The notes beneath the pieces are model-generated. The model was given only the letters and a program-made list of their open reading frames with translations. It ran no database searches and was not told the origin of the DNA. From Empedobacter falsenii (GTDB taxonomy: Bacteria > Bacteroidota > Bacteroidia > Flavobacteriales > Weeksellaceae), in contig NZ_JAAGKM010000001.1 of NCBI RefSeq assembly GCF_019308355.1, positions 1-64,000 of the forward strand: a stretch of 64,000 nucleotides of DNA, written 5' to 3'. A program made the position numbers and the translations under genes. Positions 9,972 to 18,360 of the stretch are shown here, in pieces. Position 1 is the first letter of the stretch. Each line of letters begins with the position of its first letter.

Positions 9972-9979
9972 CAAAGTTA
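9972..9979 (-). promoter_or_regulatory. -7 element for the small ORF-sbcD-sbcC operon
   Basis: TAACTTTG on the minus strand fits the Bacteroidota TAnnTTTG box, 47 bp before the small ORF. No good -33 TTTG is seen at the right distance. Confidence 0.4.
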
Positions 9980-10078
9980 GATTAAATGATAAAGAATTGT
10001 AAATCTTTTGTCCAACTAAATTGAAATTATTAACTTGGCTAGAAAGTAATCGAATTTATTAATTTTAAAACATTTATA

Positions 10079-10213
10079 ATGGGAAAAGGCGATAAAAAAT
10101 CGAGAAGAGGAAAAATTGTGAATGGCTCTTATGGTGTAAAACGTCCGAGACATAAGTATTATTATGAGGAAGATGTTGTTGAAGAAAAACCAACCAAAAA
10201 AGCTAAAAAGTAA
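10079..10213 (+). CDS. 30S ribosomal protein THX
   Basis: A 44-residue basic protein beginning MGKGDKKSRRGKIVNGSYG, the signature of ribosomal protein THX (bTHX). THX binds a pocket in the head of the 30S subunit in Thermus and is widespread in Bacteroidota. The family normally has only about 26-50 residues. This one carries a C-terminal tail with YYYEEDVVEEKP and a final KKAKK. The gene is single, followed immediately by a strong terminator, and divergent from the sbcD operon. Confidence 0.85.
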   Translation: MGKGDKKSRRGKIVNGSYGVKRPRHKYYYEEDVVEEKPTKKAKK

Positions 10214-10220
10214 TTTTTTG

Positions 10221-10260
10221 AAGCTGAAAATCAGGATTGATTTTCAGCTTTTTTATTTTA
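10221..10260 (+). terminator. Intrinsic terminator of THX gene
   Basis: A 12-bp stem, AAGCTGAAAATC with GATTTTCAGCTT, followed by a T-rich run, 8 bp after the THX stop codon. Confidence 0.88.
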
Positions 10261-10290
10261 TTGAATTTTTAGACATTCTAACAAAAGTCA

Positions 10291-10323
10291 TTGAATACAA
10301 AATCAACAACCTCATTATATTTG
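10291..10323 (+). promoter_or_regulatory. Bacteroidota-type promoter of the deoxyribosyltransferase-like gene
   Basis: A -33 TTG at 10291-10293 and a -7 TATATTTG at 10316-10323, spaced by 22 bp. The ATG follows 16 bp later, leaving a very short leader. Confidence 0.6.
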
Positions 10324-10339
10324 CCGAAACAAAAATAAC

Positions 10340-10858
10340 ATGAAAGCAATTTTATTTGCCTTATTTCTATTATTGAATACTACAATTTTTGCTCAATCTC
10401 TTGAAATAAAATCACCGAATGAACTTCCTAAAAATGATCAACGTACAAAGATATTTTTAGGAGGAACGATTGATATGGGAAATTCTGAAGATTGGCAAGC
10501 GAAAGTTTCAAAAGAACTGAAAAATGAAAAAGTCATCCTGCTAAATCCTCGTCGTGATGATTGGAATACTGCTTGGAAGCCTGTGAAAGAAGAGCCCGAA
10601 TTTCGCAAACAAGTGGAGTGGGAATTGAATGCATTGGAAAAAGCAGACTATATTATTATGTTTTTTGGAAAAGATTCTAAAAGTCCGATTAGTTTGTTGG
10701 AAATGGGATTGTATGCAAAAAGTGGAAAACTTTTGGTGATTTGTCCAGATGGTTTTTGGCGAAAAGGGAATGTTGATATTACAGCAGAAAAATATGGTGT
10801 AAAACAATTTGATTCAATAGAAAATGTGTTAGATTATTTAAAAAATAATCTAAAATAA
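10340..10858 (+). CDS. Exported nucleoside 2-deoxyribosyltransferase-like protein
   Basis: 172 residues. After an evident signal peptide (MKAILFALFLLLNTTIFAQ) comes a nucleoside 2-deoxyribosyltransferase-like domain (Nuc_deoxyrib_tr2 type). It contains IFLGGTIDMGNSEDWQ (about 38-53), NPRRDDWNTAW (about 69) and the likely catalytic-Glu segment SLLEMGLYAKSGK (about 118). Known enzymes of this fold act in the cytoplasm on nucleosides, so the leader is unusual; the protein should be periplasmic or exported. The gene stands alone behind a good promoter. The activity is inferred from motifs only. Confidence 0.75.
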   Translation: MKAILFALFLLLNTTIFAQSLEIKSPNELPKNDQRTKIFLGGTIDMGNSEDWQAKVSKELKNEKVILLNPRRDDWNTAWKPVKEEPEFRKQVEWELNALEKADYIIMFFGKDSKSPISLLEMGLYAKSGKLLVICPDGFWRKGNVDITAEKYGVKQFDSIENVLDYLKNNLK

Positions 10859-10985
10859 ATAATTAAAAAAGAGAGATTTAAGTTGAAACATGAAAGGTTT
10901 AACATATAATTTTATTTCTCAAAATCTTATTTTAAAAATTTATGTTTTAGCTTTGAAACCGCTTTAATAGTAAGTTTTAGAGATT

Positions 10986-11225
10986 ATGAAACATAATGAT
11001 TTGGAAATTAATCGGTTGATTGAACGATTAGAATCTTTAGGAATTTTGGTCGAAAAAATCGAGAGTTCTGGTTTTGGTAGCATGTTAAATTTTGAAATGA
11101 TTTATCAACTTCCTGAGCAAAATATTTCTAATGCAATCAATTTTAGACGTTTTGATATACAAGATGTTTATCTTTATTTCAAAGAAGCTGTTAACCAAAA
11201 AGGAGATTTACTTTTTATAGAATAA
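10986..11225 (+). CDS. Hypothetical protein (79 residues)
   Basis: A short soluble protein with no signal peptide or membrane segment (starts MKHNDLEINRLIERLESLG). The N-terminal third is predicted to be helical and amphipathic, and the rest is mixed, with aromatic-rich DVYLYFKEAV. I recognise no family. Support comes from a clean ORF, a possible -7 box TAGCTTTG at 10948-10955 and a terminator directly after the stop. Confidence 0.6.
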   Translation: MKHNDLEINRLIERLESLGILVEKIESSGFGSMLNFEMIYQLPEQNISNAINFRRFDIQDVYLYFKEAVNQKGDLLFIE

Positions 11226-11230
11226 ACGAA

Positions 11231-11258
11231 AAATGCTCAAGAATTTGAGCATTTTTTT
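11231..11258. terminator. Terminator shared by convergent genes
   Basis: A 10-bp stem, AAATGCTCAA with TTGAGCATTT, a GAAT loop and a run of T. It lies between the 79-residue ORF and the polysaccharide deacetylase gene, whose stop codon falls in the T run. Confidence 0.85.
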
Positions 11259-12036
11259 ATTTCAATTTTTGTAAGTCATTAACCGTATAAAACTTCATAT
11301 CATTATTCTTCACAAACTTGCAAATCTCTTCTAAGGTTTTAAATTCAGTTTCATAATTATTACTTGCTTTTGCAACTGTTTTATGCGCATAAAAAACGAC
11401 TATCTTATTGTTATCTTTTGCATATTGCAACAACGAAATAAAATAAGGCACACTAAAATGCGCGTAACTATTATCGATTCCTAAACCAAAAAATAACGGT
11501 TTATTTTGATAATAACAGTTCTGAAAATTAGGCGCTTCGTTTCCATAAGTTGTTCCTCTTAATGTTTTAAAATGATTGAAAAGTAATTGATCCGATTCTA
11601 CACTTCGATCGCCATAAGGATAAGAAAAATCGGTTACATCAAGACCTTTGTTTTTCATCAAAGTTAGCATTGGAGCGATTTCTTTATCAATAAATTCTTT
11701 TCCTCCAAATTCTTTTATATACTTTGTTGTATGAACGTGATTTAAACCATGCGCAGCAATCTCATTTCCGTTTTGTTGCAGATAAGTTAACTCACGTATT
11801 TGACTCTCCGAAAGCTTATCAAAATGCGTTACATAGAACGTTCCTTTCCAATTGTATTGTTTCAATTTTATATTCGCATTGAACCATTCGTCCACATAAT
11901 CATCATCAAACGTAAGCACCACTCCTGCTCTATTTGTAGATTTTTTTGGTTCTTTTATCGCATCTTCTTCGTGTGTACAGCTATTCAACACAAAAATTGA
12001 AATTAAGCAAATAAAATAATAATTAAGTTTTAGCAT
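11257..12036 (-). CDS. Polysaccharide deacetylase family lipoprotein
   Basis: A 259-residue lipoprotein: the leader ends in the lipobox LNSC (Cys20). The NodB-type carbohydrate esterase domain shows TFDDDY (catalytic and metal Asp, about 42-47) and HGLNHVHT (the HxxxH-like metal pair, about 97). A later SYPYGDRS matches the active-site groove motif. It should remove acyl groups from a cell-envelope or host polysaccharide in the periplasm or at the cell surface; the substrate cannot be told. It stands alone, with its terminator overlapping the stop codon. Confidence 0.88.
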   Translation of the reverse strand: MLKLNYYFICLISIFVLNSCTHEEDAIKEPKKSTNRAGVVLTFDDDYVDEWFNANIKLKQYNWKGTFYVTHFDKLSESQIRELTYLQQNGNEIAAHGLNHVHTTKYIKEFGGKEFIDKEIAPMLTLMKNKGLDVTDFSYPYGDRSVESDQLLFNHFKTLRGTTYGNEAPNFQNCYYQNKPLFFGLGIDNSYAHFSVPYFISLLQYAKDNNKIVVFYAHKTVAKASNNYETEFKTLEEICKFVKNNDMKFYTVNDLQKLK

Positions 12037-12146
12037 TCTTTATCAGTAAGTTTTAGTACTTAAATATATCGAAAAAGTAACTGCTAAAATGAGAAATTTT
12101 TAAAATTAAGCAAATCTTAATTTTAGATCATTTTGAAGTGATTTAA

Positions 12147-12177
12147 AACAAAAAAACCACTCAAAATTGAGTGGTTT
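12147..12177 (-). terminator. Terminator of the lptB operon
   Basis: On the minus strand AAACCACTC and GAGTGGTTT form a 9-bp stem followed by seven T, 20 bp after the lptB stop codon. Confidence 0.85.
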
Positions 12178-12197
12178 AGAAAATACTATAGTGTAAT

Positions 12198-12932
12198 TTA
12201 TATCTGCTGATACATAAAGTTTTCACCTAAATAAACGCGACGAACATCTTCATCATTTGCTAATTCTTCTGGCGAACCTTCTTTCAAGATTTTACCTTCG
12301 AACATAATATATGTTTTATCGGTAATTGCAAGCGTTTGCGATACATTATGATCGGTAATTAAGATTCCGATATTTTTATCTTTTAACGAACGTACAATTT
12401 TCTGAATATCCTCAACCGCAATAGGGTCAACTCCAGCAAAAGGCTCATCTAATAAAATAAAATTAGGTTCTGTTGCCAAACAACGTGCTATTTCGCAACG
12501 ACGACGCTCACCTCCAGAAAGTAAATCACCACGATTTTTACGAACATGCTCTAACGAGAACTCTTCAATCAAAGCATCTGTACGCATTTGTTGTTCTTTT
12601 TTGGAATGTTTCGTGAATTGTAAAACAGATTTGATGTTATCTTCTACAGAAAGTTTACGAAAAACAGAGGCTTCTTGCGCCAAATATCCAATACCTTTTT
12701 GCGCGCGTTTGTACATCGCATCACTTGTGATATCTTGTTTATCCAAAAAAACTTTTCCTTGCGTAGCCTTTACTAAACCAACAATCATATAGAAAGAAGT
12801 CGTTTTACCAGCACCATTTGGTCCTAATAATCCAATAATTTCTCCTTGTTCTACTTGAAAAGACACATTTTTTACGACATGTTTTTTACCGTAATCTTTT
12901 ACTAAATTCTGACCTTTTAATACAATTCCCAT
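12198..12932 (-). CDS. lptB: LPS export ABC transporter ATP-binding protein LptB
   Basis: A 244-residue ABC ATPase that powers LptFG extraction of lipopolysaccharide from the inner membrane. It has Walker [10 protein letters not shown] (about 36), Q-loop [17 protein letters not shown], signature [16 protein letters not shown] (about 138) and Walker B with [11 protein letters not shown] (about 160). The LptB-specific wording ([22 protein letters not shown]) separates it from other ABC ATPases. It is the last gene of a three-gene group with a CBS-type synthase (24 bp gap) and an FtsX-like permease. Confidence 0.95.
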   Translation of the reverse strand: MGIVLKGQNLVKDYGKKHVVKNVSFQVEQGEIIGLLGPNGAGKTTSFYMIVGLVKATQGKVFLDKQDITSDAMYKRAQKGIGYLAQEASVFRKLSVEDNIKSVLQFTKHSKKEQQMRTDALIEEFSLEHVRKNRGDLLSGGERRRCEIARCLATEPNFILLDEPFAGVDPIAVEDIQKIVRSLKDKNIGILITDHNVSQTLAITDKTYIMFEGKILKEGSPEELANDEDVRRVYLGENFMYQQI

Positions 12933-12956
12933 ATCGCTTCAAAGATAGGATTTTTG

Positions 12957-14318
12957 TTATTTAATCGAGTTAATAATATCATATTTTGTGATGATATGAT
13001 ATTTTCCGTTTTCTAATTCTATTAAAACAGCTTGATTATCCTTTGTAATTAACTTCGAAACTTCTTCGATAGATGTTCCTGCTTTTACGACTGGATATGG
13101 TTTTCCCATTATTTCGTGAACAGGTTTTTCAGCAACATTTCTATCTTCTAAAAATGCTTGAAACAAATCTGATTCATCCAAAGAACCAACAATTCCATTC
13201 ACGTCCGTTACTGGAATTTGAGAAATTTTGAAACGACGCATACGATCAATTGCATGAGAGGCCAATTCCTCTGTACGAACCGTAACCAAAGGCTTATCGA
13301 CATGTTCTTTGATTAAATCTACAGCCGTTTTGATTTCTTCGTCCAAATATCCTCTATCACGCATCCAATCATCATTAAAGATTTTTCCTACATAACGAGA
13401 ACCTGAATCGTGGAATAAAACCACTACAACATCATCTGGTCCGAATTCGTCTTTCATTTGCAACAATCCTTTTATCGCAGATCCCGAAGACATTCCTACA
13501 AACAAACCTTCTTCTAAAGCTAAACGACGCGTATAAACCGCTGCATCTTTATCAGTCACTTTTGTAAATCCATCAATAATATCAAAATCTACGTTTTCAG
13601 GTAAAATATCTTCACCAATTCCTTCTGTTACATAAGAATACACTTCGTTTTCGTCGAAAATTCCGGTTTCTTTATATTTTTTGAAAACTGATCCATACGT
13701 ATCAACTCCCCAAATTTTAATGTTAGGATTTTTTTCTTTTAAGTATTTTCCAACGCCTGAAATTGTTCCTCCAGTTCCAACTCCAACAATAAAATGCGTT
13801 ACTTTTCCTTCTGTTTGTTCCCAAATTTCCGGTCCAGTTTGCTCATAATTCGCTTGTGCATTCGATGGATTATCGTACTGATTTACATACCAACCATTCG
13901 GCGTTTCTTTTGCCAAACGTTTCGAAACTGAATAATAAGAACGTGGATCATCTGGCTCAACATCTGTAGGACAAACGACAACTTTTGCACCAACAGCTCG
14001 CAAAATATCCATTTTCTCTTTCGATTGTTTGTCTGTAATCACACAAATTAATTTGTAACCTTTGATCACAGCAGCCAAAGCCAATCCCATTCCTGTGTTA
14101 CCAGAAGTACCTTCGATAATTGTACCTCCTGGAACTAAACGACCATCTTTTTCGGCATCTTCAACCATTTTTAACGCCATACGATCTTTACAAGAATGAC
14201 CAGGGTTAAAATATTCAACTTTTGCTAAAACTGTACATGGTAAATCCTTTGTAATCTTATTAATTTTAACCAAAGGTGTATTCCCAATCGTTTCTAATAT
14301 ATTGTTTGCGTATTTCAT
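12957..14318 (-). CDS. Cystathionine beta-synthase type PLP enzyme with C-terminal CBS pair
   Basis: 453 residues. The N-terminal two thirds is a fold-type II PLP enzyme: GHSCKDRMAL carries the Schiff-base lysine (about 44), EGTSGNTGMGLA is the substrate loop, and GTGGTISG is the phosphate-binding loop. The C-terminal part (about 335-450) is a pair of CBS domains, the arrangement of eukaryotic-type cystathionine beta-synthase. It probably makes cystathionine from serine and homocysteine, although cysteine synthase activity cannot be excluded. It lies in the same transcription unit as lptB (24 bp) and the permease (33 bp). Confidence 0.9.
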   Translation of the reverse strand: MKYANNILETIGNTPLVKINKITKDLPCTVLAKVEYFNPGHSCKDRMALKMVEDAEKDGRLVPGGTIIEGTSGNTGMGLALAAVIKGYKLICVITDKQSKEKMDILRAVGAKVVVCPTDVEPDDPRSYYSVSKRLAKETPNGWYVNQYDNPSNAQANYEQTGPEIWEQTEGKVTHFIVGVGTGGTISGVGKYLKEKNPNIKIWGVDTYGSVFKKYKETGIFDENEVYSYVTEGIGEDILPENVDFDIIDGFTKVTDKDAAVYTRRLALEEGLFVGMSSGSAIKGLLQMKDEFGPDDVVVVLFHDSGSRYVGKIFNDDWMRDRGYLDEEIKTAVDLIKEHVDKPLVTVRTEELASHAIDRMRRFKISQIPVTDVNGIVGSLDESDLFQAFLEDRNVAEKPVHEIMGKPYPVVKAGTSIEEVSKLITKDNQAVLIELENGKYHIITKYDIINSIK

Positions 14319-14351
14319 TTTTTTCTAACTTTTAAATTAAAACATTAAATT

Positions 14352-15581
14352 TTATCTAAAATTAATAGCTTTTGCAGGTGTAATTTTAGATATCATATAC
14401 GAAGGCAAAAGTAATACAATTGCACAAACTAATAACGCTCCTGCATTTAATAAAACAATTGTGCCAAAGTCTAAATAGACTGGAGCTGTTGATAAATAAT
14501 AGTTTTCTGCTGGAAGTTTTATAATTCCGAAATATTTCTGAATGAATAATAATCCAAGTCCAATTACATTTCCAGCAATTAATCCTGGTAACATGATAAA
14601 TAATGCGTAATTGATGAATAATTTTCGGATTCGCCAATTTGTCGCACCAAATGCTTTTAAAATTCCGATTGAATGTGTTCGTTCTAAAATTAATATCAAT
14701 AAAACCATCACCATATTAATCACCACCACAAAAAGCATGATAAAAAGAATAATGACAATATTTTTGTCGAAAATCGAAATCCAATCATTAATCTGAGCAA
14801 AAGATGCTGTTGCTGATTCTGCATACAAATTATATGGAATATTTTCTTGCACACGCTTTGCAACTGGATCAATATTTTCGACATCATTTACAAATAGTTC
14901 GAAACCACCAACAGTTGTCGAATCCCAACGATTAAGGCGTTGCACATGCTTGATATCACCAAACATAATTTGATCGTCAAAATTTTTGATATCAGTTTTG
15001 AACAATCCAGAAATGGTAAATCGACGATAAATAGGCTTTGTATCTTCTTGAATAAAATACATCACAAACGAACTATCAACATCCAATTTCATTTCGTCCG
15101 CAATCTTTTTAGATAATAAAACCTCATCCATTATCGAATCTTTATTGATTCGAGGAAAATGTCCTTTTACCATAAATTTTTCGAAACGAACCGAATCATA
15201 ATCTGTTCCAACTCCTTTGAACACCACACCACTAAAGTTTTCATCCGTTCGGATAACACCACTTTTATTGGCAATTGCTTGTACATGTTCTATTTCTGGA
15301 ATCGATTTAAACTTTGGATAAAAAGCTTGATGAAGTGATAATGAATCGGAATTTAATGACGTATTACTATTATAGTTTCTAATCGTAATATGACCATTAA
15401 AATCGGCCAATTTTTCTTTGATTGCCATTCTTGCTCCAACACCAGTCGAAATTGTCACCAAAGAAACAATCAACCCTAATGCTACCGCAATTTGACCTAC
15501 TCGAATAATAATACTCGATAAGTTATTTTTAGTATTTTTACCAAGCGCAATTTTTTTTGAAAACCACCAAGAAAAACTCAA
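14352..15581 (-). CDS. FtsX/LolC-like ABC transporter permease
   Basis: 409 residues with the MacB/LolC layout. An N-terminal transmembrane helix (residues about 27-48) precedes a large periplasmic domain (about 50-270), followed by three C-terminal helices of the FtsX domain (from IIILFIMLFVVVINMVMVLL). The cytoplasmic start has no signal peptide, as expected. It likely works in lipoprotein release or another envelope process. Its ATPase is not adjacent as a clear LolD. LptB, two genes downstream in the same operon, is an unlikely partner, and a distant LolD homologue is more probable. Confidence 0.82.
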   Translation of the reverse strand: MSFSWWFSKKIALGKNTKNNLSSIIIRVGQIAVALGLIVSLVTISTGVGARMAIKEKLADFNGHITIRNYNSNTSLNSDSLSLHQAFYPKFKSIPEIEHVQAIANKSGVIRTDENFSGVVFKGVGTDYDSVRFEKFMVKGHFPRINKDSIMDEVLLSKKIADEMKLDVDSSFVMYFIQEDTKPIYRRFTISGLFKTDIKNFDDQIMFGDIKHVQRLNRWDSTTVGGFELFVNDVENIDPVAKRVQENIPYNLYAESATASFAQINDWISIFDKNIVIILFIMLFVVVINMVMVLLILILERTHSIGILKAFGATNWRIRKLFINYALFIMLPGLIAGNVIGLGLLFIQKYFGIIKLPAENYYLSTAPVYLDFGTIVLLNAGALLVCAIVLLLPSYMISKITPAKAINFR

Positions 15582-15640
15582 ATTATATATTTTTTATAAG
15601 ATTAAAACTAACTTTAGGCTTTAAATTCGTCTAAATTCAA

Positions 15641-16882
15641 ATGATTCAAAACGAAATGAAAAACTTTGTCAAATATACATCAATTGGTTTACTTAGTTCA
15701 GTTATTTTTTTCGGCTTTTCTACTCCAATTTTAGCTCAAAATAATACATCAAAAACAATAGATAATCATTCAACTATTCTTGTTGGAGCAGAAAATACAG
15801 CTAACTATCTTTCGAAATTAAAAGGTAAAAAAGTTGGATTAATTTCTAATCAAACAGGAATTGCTACAATTAATGGAACAACGATGCATACAGTTGATTT
15901 GTTGTTAAAAAACAACATAAATGTTATAAAATTATATTCTCCTGAACATGGTTTTCGTGGTGATGCTGATGCTGGAGCGAAAGTAAAATCTGGTGTTGAT
16001 TCTAAAACAGGCTTGCCGATTGTTTCGCTTTATGGCGACAATAAAAAACCAAAAGCAAATCAAATTTCGGATGTTGATGTTTTGATTTTTGACATGCAAG
16101 ATGTTGGTGCTCGTTTCTATACTTATATTTCCACTTTGCATTATGTAATGGAGGCTGCAGCTGAGAATGGTAAAAAAGTAATTGTATTGGACAGACCAAA
16201 TCCGAACGGACATTATGTAGACGGACCAGTGATGAAAAATGAATATAAATCGTTTGTTGGTATGCACAATGTTCCGATTGTTTATGGAATGACGATTGGC
16301 GAATATGCACAAATGATAAACGGTGAAGGTTGGCTAGCAAATGGTGTAAAAGCAGATTTGGAAATTATTCCACTTATCAATTATACCCATCAATCCAAGT
16401 ACAATTTACCTGTGAAACCATCGCCTAATTTACCAAATGCTCACGCGATTAATTTATATCCAAGTACATGTTTGTTTGAAGGGACAAACGTTAACGAAGG
16501 TCGTGGAACAGATATTCAGTTTCAGGTTTATGGTTCACCATTCCTAAAAAATATGTCTTTTCAATATACGCCAACTTCAAAACCTGGTGCAACAAGTCCA
16601 AAATTCAAAGATGAAGTTTGTTACGGAGAGGATTTATCGGATGTTCCGTATCAATCTGCCATCAATTTGAAATGGTTAATCAATGCATATAAAAATAATA
16701 CGAAGCAACCTTTTTGGACGATGAATGGTAAAAAATTGTGGATTGATCAACTTTCTGGAACTGATGAATTGCGCAAACAAATAGAAGCTGGTTTATCAGA
16801 AGCAGAAATAAAAGCAACTTGGCAAAAAGATTTGGAAGCTTTCAAGAAAATAAGAGCAAAATATTTGATTTATAAAGAGTAA
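15641..16882 (+). CDS. Exo-beta-N-acetylmuramidase NamZ family protein (DUF1343)
   Basis: 413 residues with a signal peptide; Met6 at 15656 is an equally good start giving MKNFVKYTSIGLLSS. The DUF1343 (GH171, NamZ) landmarks are clear: VGLISNQTGI (about 66), YSPEHGFRGDADAGAKV (about 105), FDMQDVGARFYTYIST (about 150), LDRPNPNGHYVDGP (about 185) and LYPSTCLFEGTNVNEGRGT (about 275). B. subtilis NamZ removes MurNAc from the non-reducing end of peptidoglycan chains. Here it would work with the NagZ/AmiE-type gene at 1.3-4.2 kb. It stands alone, divergent from the permease gene. Confidence 0.92.
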   Translation: MIQNEMKNFVKYTSIGLLSSVIFFGFSTPILAQNNTSKTIDNHSTILVGAENTANYLSKLKGKKVGLISNQTGIATINGTTMHTVDLLLKNNINVIKLYSPEHGFRGDADAGAKVKSGVDSKTGLPIVSLYGDNKKPKANQISDVDVLIFDMQDVGARFYTYISTLHYVMEAAAENGKKVIVLDRPNPNGHYVDGPVMKNEYKSFVGMHNVPIVYGMTIGEYAQMINGEGWLANGVKADLEIIPLINYTHQSKYNLPVKPSPNLPNAHAINLYPSTCLFEGTNVNEGRGTDIQFQVYGSPFLKNMSFQYTPTSKPGATSPKFKDEVCYGEDLSDVPYQSAINLKWLINAYKNNTKQPFWTMNGKKLWIDQLSGTDELRKQIEAGLSEAEIKATWQKDLEAFKKIRAKYLIYKE

Positions 16883-16928
16883 TCTAATTATAAATGATTA
16901 GTTATGAATTATGAATATCAAAATAATA

Positions 16929-16960
16929 AAACGGAAGCCTAATTTGACTTCCGTTTTTAT
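16929..16960. terminator. Bidirectional terminator after namZ
   Basis: A 9-bp stem, AAACGGAAG with CTTCCGTTT, with A and T runs outside. It serves convergent genes ending at 16882 and 16973. Confidence 0.82.
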
Positions 16961-16972
16961 GTTTTAGAATGA

Positions 16973-17356
16973 TTATTTTTCTCCGACAACCGCAGAAATA
17001 GATTCACCCAATTCTTTCACTTTTTCATATAATTTTGTAGAACCTTTATCAAATTCTATCGAAATTTTTCCTTCACGTGCCTTTATTTCTAAAGATTCTC
17101 CTTCTCGCCAAACATAGTTTTTTCCTTCAGTCGTTGGCTTTCCAAAAGCTTTCTCTATTTCATTTATTGCAGCTTTAGATTTTGGTTTATCAAAAATCGC
17201 CGAATACGAATAAACTTCGTTACTATCGCTCACACTAACCGAAACATTAGAATGAGTTGTTGATCCTGAAGATTTGGCAACTGCGTGTGATTTTGCTGTT
17301 TGTCCGTTACAAGCTAAAGCTGATAAAGTTATTGCTATAAATAATGTCTTTTTCAT
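16973..17356 (-). CDS. Small lipoprotein, paralogue of the 17.5-kb gene
   Basis: The start at 17356 is preferred over one 14 codons upstream because it gives MKKTLFIAITLSALACNGQ, a lipoprotein leader with lipobox LALAC-type ending at Cys16. The mature part has a Ser/Val-rich linker and then a roughly 70-residue domain (IEKAFGKPTTEGKNYVWREG, then EIKAREGKISIEFDKG, then KELGESI). The neighbour at 17463 aligns along the same domain. I do not recognise the family. The domain pattern (helix, hairpin strands, helix) resembles small exported sensors or chaperones, but the function is unknown. Confidence 0.7.
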   Translation of the reverse strand: MKKTLFIAITLSALACNGQTAKSHAVAKSSGSTTHSNVSVSVSDSNEVYSYSAIFDKPKSKAAINEIEKAFGKPTTEGKNYVWREGESLEIKAREGKISIEFDKGSTKLYEKVKELGESISAVVGEK

Positions 17357-17430
17357 ATTTTTATTTTTTATAAAATTCTGAAAAAGATTGGTTTGCATTG
17401 GTTAATGAACGGTTAACGAAGCGTTAACAC

Positions 17431-17460
17431 AAAAAAAGCCACAAAATAATTGTAGCTCGT
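17431..17460 (-). terminator. Terminator of the gene at 17463
   Basis: On the minus strand AGCTACAA and TTGTGGCT pair (one G-T pair), followed by seven T, directly after the coding region. Confidence 0.75.
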
Positions 17461-17462
17461 TT

Positions 17463-17804
17463 TTAAGTATTAAATTTATTTATATTTTTTGTCGCAAGAA
17501 TTTTATCTCCAAGATTTTTAATTTTATCTACAATTTCTTGATTATCTGTACTTTTTTGAATCTCCATTTTAAGTGAATTATCATTCAAAATAATTTCAAA
17601 ACTTCCTCGTCCAGTCCAGATATAACCAGATTCTTCCAAAATTCCTTCACCAAATTCTTTCTCGATTGTTTTCTTTATAATCTCTTTTTTATCCGAATTA
17701 AAAGTTCCTTTCATCGAGTAATAAGACTCCGTATTATTCGCTCTCAATTGTGCAAAAACTGCAAACGTTAATAACATTAAGAACAAGCTTAAATATTTTT
17801 TCAT
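17463..17804 (-). CDS. Small exported protein, paralogue of the 17.0-kb lipoprotein
   Basis: 113 residues with a signal peptide (MKKYLSLFLMLLTFAVFAQ). The mature part matches the neighbour downstream. IEKEFGEGILEESGYIWTGR aligns with IEKAFGKPTTEGKNYVWREG, EIILNDNSLKMEIQ aligns with EIKAREGKISIEF, and IKNLGDKI aligns with VKELGESI. Each gene has its own terminator, so they are a duplicated pair and not a strict operon. No function can be assigned. Confidence 0.68.
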   Translation of the reverse strand: MKKYLSLFLMLLTFAVFAQLRANNTESYYSMKGTFNSDKKEIIKKTIEKEFGEGILEESGYIWTGRGSFEIILNDNSLKMEIQKSTDNQEIVDKIKNLGDKILATKNINKFNT

Positions 17805-17856
17805 TTAAGGTCTATTATTTAAGATAAATATATGAAATTTTTCAGCAAAAAACATT

Positions 17857-18285
17857 TTATAATTCGTTTAATATTTCAATAGTTAAGAATTCTCCCGTCA
17901 TCGAATCAAAAGAGAATAAACAATTTAAACGACTATAATCATTTGCTAAACGATTTGGATCATTATTAATAATTCTTTGATAATCATTACTTTTACGAAC
18001 TTGAGTTTCATCAATATTACGATTCAAATCAAAAATATTTTGACCTTCATACACCTTACAAATTGGATTTGGAGAAAGATAAAATTTAATCGAACTAATC
18101 ATTTCATCAACAATTTTCACCGAAATTCCATGCTGTTTGTACAACACAATTTTTCCTTGAGGAATATTTTGCTCTGAAATGTCAGATTCAAATTCATTTT
18201 GAAATGATTGAAATAATTCGTCATTCATCGATTTTCCGATTAAAGAAAAATACTGATTTGGATTGGCTTGAAATAAGTTTGTCAT
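17857..18285 (-). CDS. Hypothetical protein (142 residues)
   Basis: A soluble protein without signal peptide or membrane segment. The start MTNLFQANPNQYFSLIGKSM is followed by a mixed alpha/beta sequence ending in LTIEILNEL. The internal part SPNPICKVYEGQNIFDLNRN contains the only Cys of the N-terminal two thirds. I recognise no domain. It is monocistronic between two terminated genes. The sequence looks fully coding and ordinary in composition. Confidence 0.6.
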   Translation of the reverse strand: MTNLFQANPNQYFSLIGKSMNDELFQSFQNEFESDISEQNIPQGKIVLYKQHGISVKIVDEMISSIKFYLSPNPICKVYEGQNIFDLNRNIDETQVRKSNDYQRIINNDPNRLANDYSRLNCLFSFDSMTGEFLTIEILNEL

Positions 18286-18305
18286 ATTTTATAGATTTGA
18301 TTTCA

Positions 18306-18337
18306 TAAAAAAACCTTTCCAAAAATAGAAAGGTTTT
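18306..18337 (-). terminator. Terminator of the DUF4920 gene
   Basis: On the minus strand AAAACCTTTC and GAAAGGTTTT pair with further T, 24 bp after the DUF4920 stop codon. Confidence 0.8.
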
Positions 18338-18360
18338 GATTAATTATTGAGTTAAAAATA

